Assembly: GCA_002362155.1 (NCBI GenBank)
Contig: DETN01000083.1
Coordinates: 2,954-27,339, forward strand
Origin: Lachnospiraceae bacterium UBA3287
GTDB lineage: Bacteria > Bacillota > Clostridia > Lachnospirales > Lachnospiraceae
DNA: 24,386 nt
Reading direction: 5' to 3'
The notes beneath the pieces were generated by a model that had not been told where the DNA came from, did no database searches, and saw only the letters and a program-made list of their open reading frames with translations. The position numbers and the translations under genes were made by a program. The first letter of the stretch is position 1. Every line of letters starts with the position of its first letter. This document shows, piece by piece, positions 22,508 to 24,386 of this stretch.

Positions 22508-22553
22508 AAATGTGATGCATTCCGCTTGTTTTTTTGTCAGGAGAGGAGATCCC

Positions 22554-24386
22554 ATGTCGATCGTATACAACGAGAAGAAAAAAACGTTTTCCCTGCATAC
22601 GGCCAGGACGACCTATCAACTGAAGATAGGAAATCTGAATTACGTGAAGCACCTCTATTACGGGGCCACCATCCACGATGAGGACCTGAGCTATCTGATC
22701 CGTCGCTATGACCGCGGCTTTTCGGGCAATCCCTACGATTCCCTGAAAGAGAGGACCTTCTCCCTGGATGCCCAGCCCCAGGAATTCACCACCCAGCAGC
22801 AGGGAGATTTCCGCATCAATTCCATCGAGGTACAGAACGGAGACGGCAGCTTTTCCTTTGACGGAAGGTATGTCTCTCATAAGATCTGCAAGGGCCCCTT
22901 CACGCTGAAAGGCCTTCCCACCCCCTTTGCCAGGGAGGAAGATACCGCAGATACCCTGGAGCTTACGCTGGAGGACGCCGTGACAAAGGTCCGGGTCACT
23001 CTCCTGTATACGGTCTTTGAGGAGGCCGATATCATCATGCGCGCCGCCAGAGTCCATAACGGAGGCGCAAAGACCATCGCTCTCAAGCGGATCATGTCCA
23101 TGAACATGGACTTTATGAACGGCAGGGATCTGGACCTGATCTCCCTTCCCGGCCGCTACGGCCAGGAGCGCCAGGTGGAGAGGCAGAGCCTGACCCACCA
23201 CGTCCACAAGATCCGCAGCGGAAGGGGCATTTCCTCCCATCAGCAGAATCCCTTTATCGCCCTGGCGGAAAGAAACGCTTCCGAGGATTACGGTTCCTGC
23301 TACGGTTTTGCCCTTATGTATTCGGGCAGCTTTCTGGCGGAGGCGGAGCTGGACCAGTATGACCAGGCCCGCCTGGTCATGGGTATCAACGACAGGCTCT
23401 TTTCCTGGGAGGTGGCCCCGGGAGATGATTTTGAAACTCCTGCGGTCCTCATGACCTATACCCACAAGGGCCTGACCCGGATGAGCCAGAACTACCACAA
23501 CTTCTTCCGCACCAACATGAACCGGAGCAGATTTGTCAGGGATGTCAGACGTCCCATTCTGATCAACACCTGGGAAGCCGCCTTTTTCACCTTCGACGAC
23601 GTCAAGCTGGTGGAGATCGCCAGAGCCGCAAAGGACATGGGGGTCGAGATGATCGTTATGGACGACGGCTGGTTCGGCAAGCGGGATGACGATAACTCGG
23701 GCCTGGGCGACTGGTACGTCAACGAGAAGAAGATCCGCTGCGGCCTGACAGAGCTGGTCCGGCAGATCAACGACATAGGATTGAAATTCGGCATCTGGTT
23801 CGAGCCCGAGATGGTCTCCGAGGATTCGGATCTCTTCCGGGCCCATCCCGACTGGGTCATGGAGATCCCCGGCCGCCACGCCGTCAGAAGCCGCAACCAG
23901 CTGGTCCTGGACGTGGGCAGAAGAGAGGTCCAGGACTACCTGATCGGGGCCGTCAACAGGATCCTGGACAGCGCCAATATTTACTATGTCAAATGGGATA
24001 TCAACCGGGCCATCACGGACCTCTGGTCCAATGTCCTTCCCGCGGAGCGCCAGGGTGAGGTCTTCCACCGCTACGTCCTGGGCCTTTACAGGGTCATGGA
24101 CGGGATCATCAAGACCCATCCGGAGGTCATGTTCGAGGGCTGCGCCGGCGGAGGCGGCCGCTTTGATCCGGCCATGCTGACCTACTTTGTCCAGTACTGG
24201 AGCTCCGACAACACAAAGCCTCTGGACAACTTAAAGCTCCATTACGGGTCCTCCTTCCTCTATCCGGTCTGCAGCATGGGCGCCCATGTGTCCGCAGCCT
24301 CTCCCATGGTCCCTCTGGAGACCAAAGCGGCCATCGCCATGTGCGGCACCTTCGGCTATGAACTGGACGCTACGAAGCTTTCCCGG
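22554..24386 (+). CDS. Alpha-galactosidase, GH36 (3' end outside window)
   Basis: The frame is open from the ATG to the last base (611 codons, no stop), so the gene continues past the window. The N-terminal 330 or so residues are the beta-sandwich domain of GH36, and the catalytic barrel follows: DDGWFGKRDDDNSGLGDW, WFEPEMVSEDS, YVKWDINR with the nucleophile Asp482, FEGCAGGGGRFDP, and YWSSDNTK with the acid/base Asp552. These motifs are those of the large bacterial alpha-galactosidases of about 730 residues that act on raffinose, melibiose and related alpha-galactosides in the cytoplasm. No signal peptide is present. AGGAGAGGAG lies just before the ATG. With the beta-galactosidase at the other end of the window it suggests broad galactoside use. 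Confidence 0.95.
   Translation, partial: MSIVYNEKKKTFSLHTARTTYQLKIGNLNYVKHLYYGATIHDEDLSYLIRRYDRGFSGNPYDSLKERTFSLDAQPQEFTTQQQGDFRINSIEVQNGDGSFSFDGRYVSHKICKGPFTLKGLPTPFAREEDTADTLELTLEDAVTKVRVTLLYTVFEEADIIMRAARVHNGGAKTIALKRIMSMNMDFMNGRDLDLISLPGRYGQERQVERQSLTHHVHKIRSGRGISSHQQNPFIALAERNASEDYGSCYGFALMYSGSFLAEAELDQYDQARLVMGINDRLFSWEVAPGDDFETPAVLMTYTHKGLTRMSQNYHNFFRTNMNRSRFVRDVRRPILINTWEAAFFTFDDVKLVEIARAAKDMGVEMIVMDDGWFGKRDDDNSGLGDWYVNEKKIRCGLTELVRQINDIGLKFGIWFEPEMVSEDSDLFRAHPDWVMEIPGRHAVRSRNQLVLDVGRREVQDYLIGAVNRILDSANIYYVKWDINRAITDLWSNVLPAERQGEVFHRYVLGLYRVMDGIIKTHPEVMFEGCAGGGGRFDPAMLTYFVQYWSSDNTKPLDNLKLHYGSSFLYPVCSMGAHVSAASPMVPLETKAAIAMCGTFGYELDATKLSR

Noticed and set aside
22392..24119. 575-codon minus-strand frame
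   Set aside because: Antisense to the GH36 gene, whose catalytic motifs run in the plus frame to the window end.
1..24386. CRISPR arrays, tRNA, rRNA and complete insertion sequences
   Set aside because: No regularly spaced repeats, no clover-leaf-like genes, no rRNA segments and no transposase frame were seen on either strand.

Overview
The window looks like chromosome of a Gram-positive gut-type Clostridia, most likely Lachnospiraceae. Reasons: almost every gene has a strong AGGAGG-type ribosome binding site, several products belong to families typical of these bacteria (DUF5688, DUF5714, ferredoxin-tailed aldo/keto reductase, GH36 and LacZ-type glycosidases), and most genes share a G/C-rich codon style. 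I cannot name the genus from the sequence.

Layout. 1-3560: the 3' part of a LacZ-type GH2 beta-galactosidase and its terminator, then a HAD phosphatase/phosphomutase and a ROK sugar kinase that look like one operon. 3630-7445 (minus strand): a DUF5688 protein and a large two-domain protein with an adenosine-deaminase-like domain and a C-terminal SLOG-like Rossmann domain. 7616-12423 (plus): a small GNAT protein, a Ser/Arg-rich zinc-ribbon membrane protein, an acidic amino acid:cation symporter, a protein with a PD-(D/E)XK-like nuclease C-terminus, and a half-size EamA transporter.

12424-15465 is a visibly A/T-richer accessory insert. It starts with an orphan 3' tail of rlmD (rumA), carries a SymE-type toxin with an overlapping small gene, several small fragments and an AAA ATPase-DUF4143 protein. 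A second rlmD-tail-like sequence sits just after the ATPase, and the two tails share ACGTTGAGAC. The 3' end of rumA is a known integration site for conjugative elements, so I read the segment as a degenerate integrated element or cassette; no recombinase is left in it.

15466-19826 is a compact plus-strand run: PAT-type acetyltransferase, Cys-dependent protein phosphatase, second acetyltransferase, PhzF-like isomerase, DUF5714 protein and aldo/keto reductase, closed by a strong bidirectional terminator. A minus-strand SDR oxidoreductase, a CoiA-like zinc-ribbon/coiled-coil protein and the first 611 codons of a GH36 alpha-galactosidase complete the window.

Carbohydrate genes at both ends (LacZ, ROK kinase, HAD phosphomutase, GH36) suggest galactoside/oligosaccharide use. 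The most unusual items are the ADA-SLOG fusion, the insert with rlmD-tail borders, and the CoiA-like protein with an apparently degenerate nuclease centre. No tRNA, rRNA or CRISPR array was seen.
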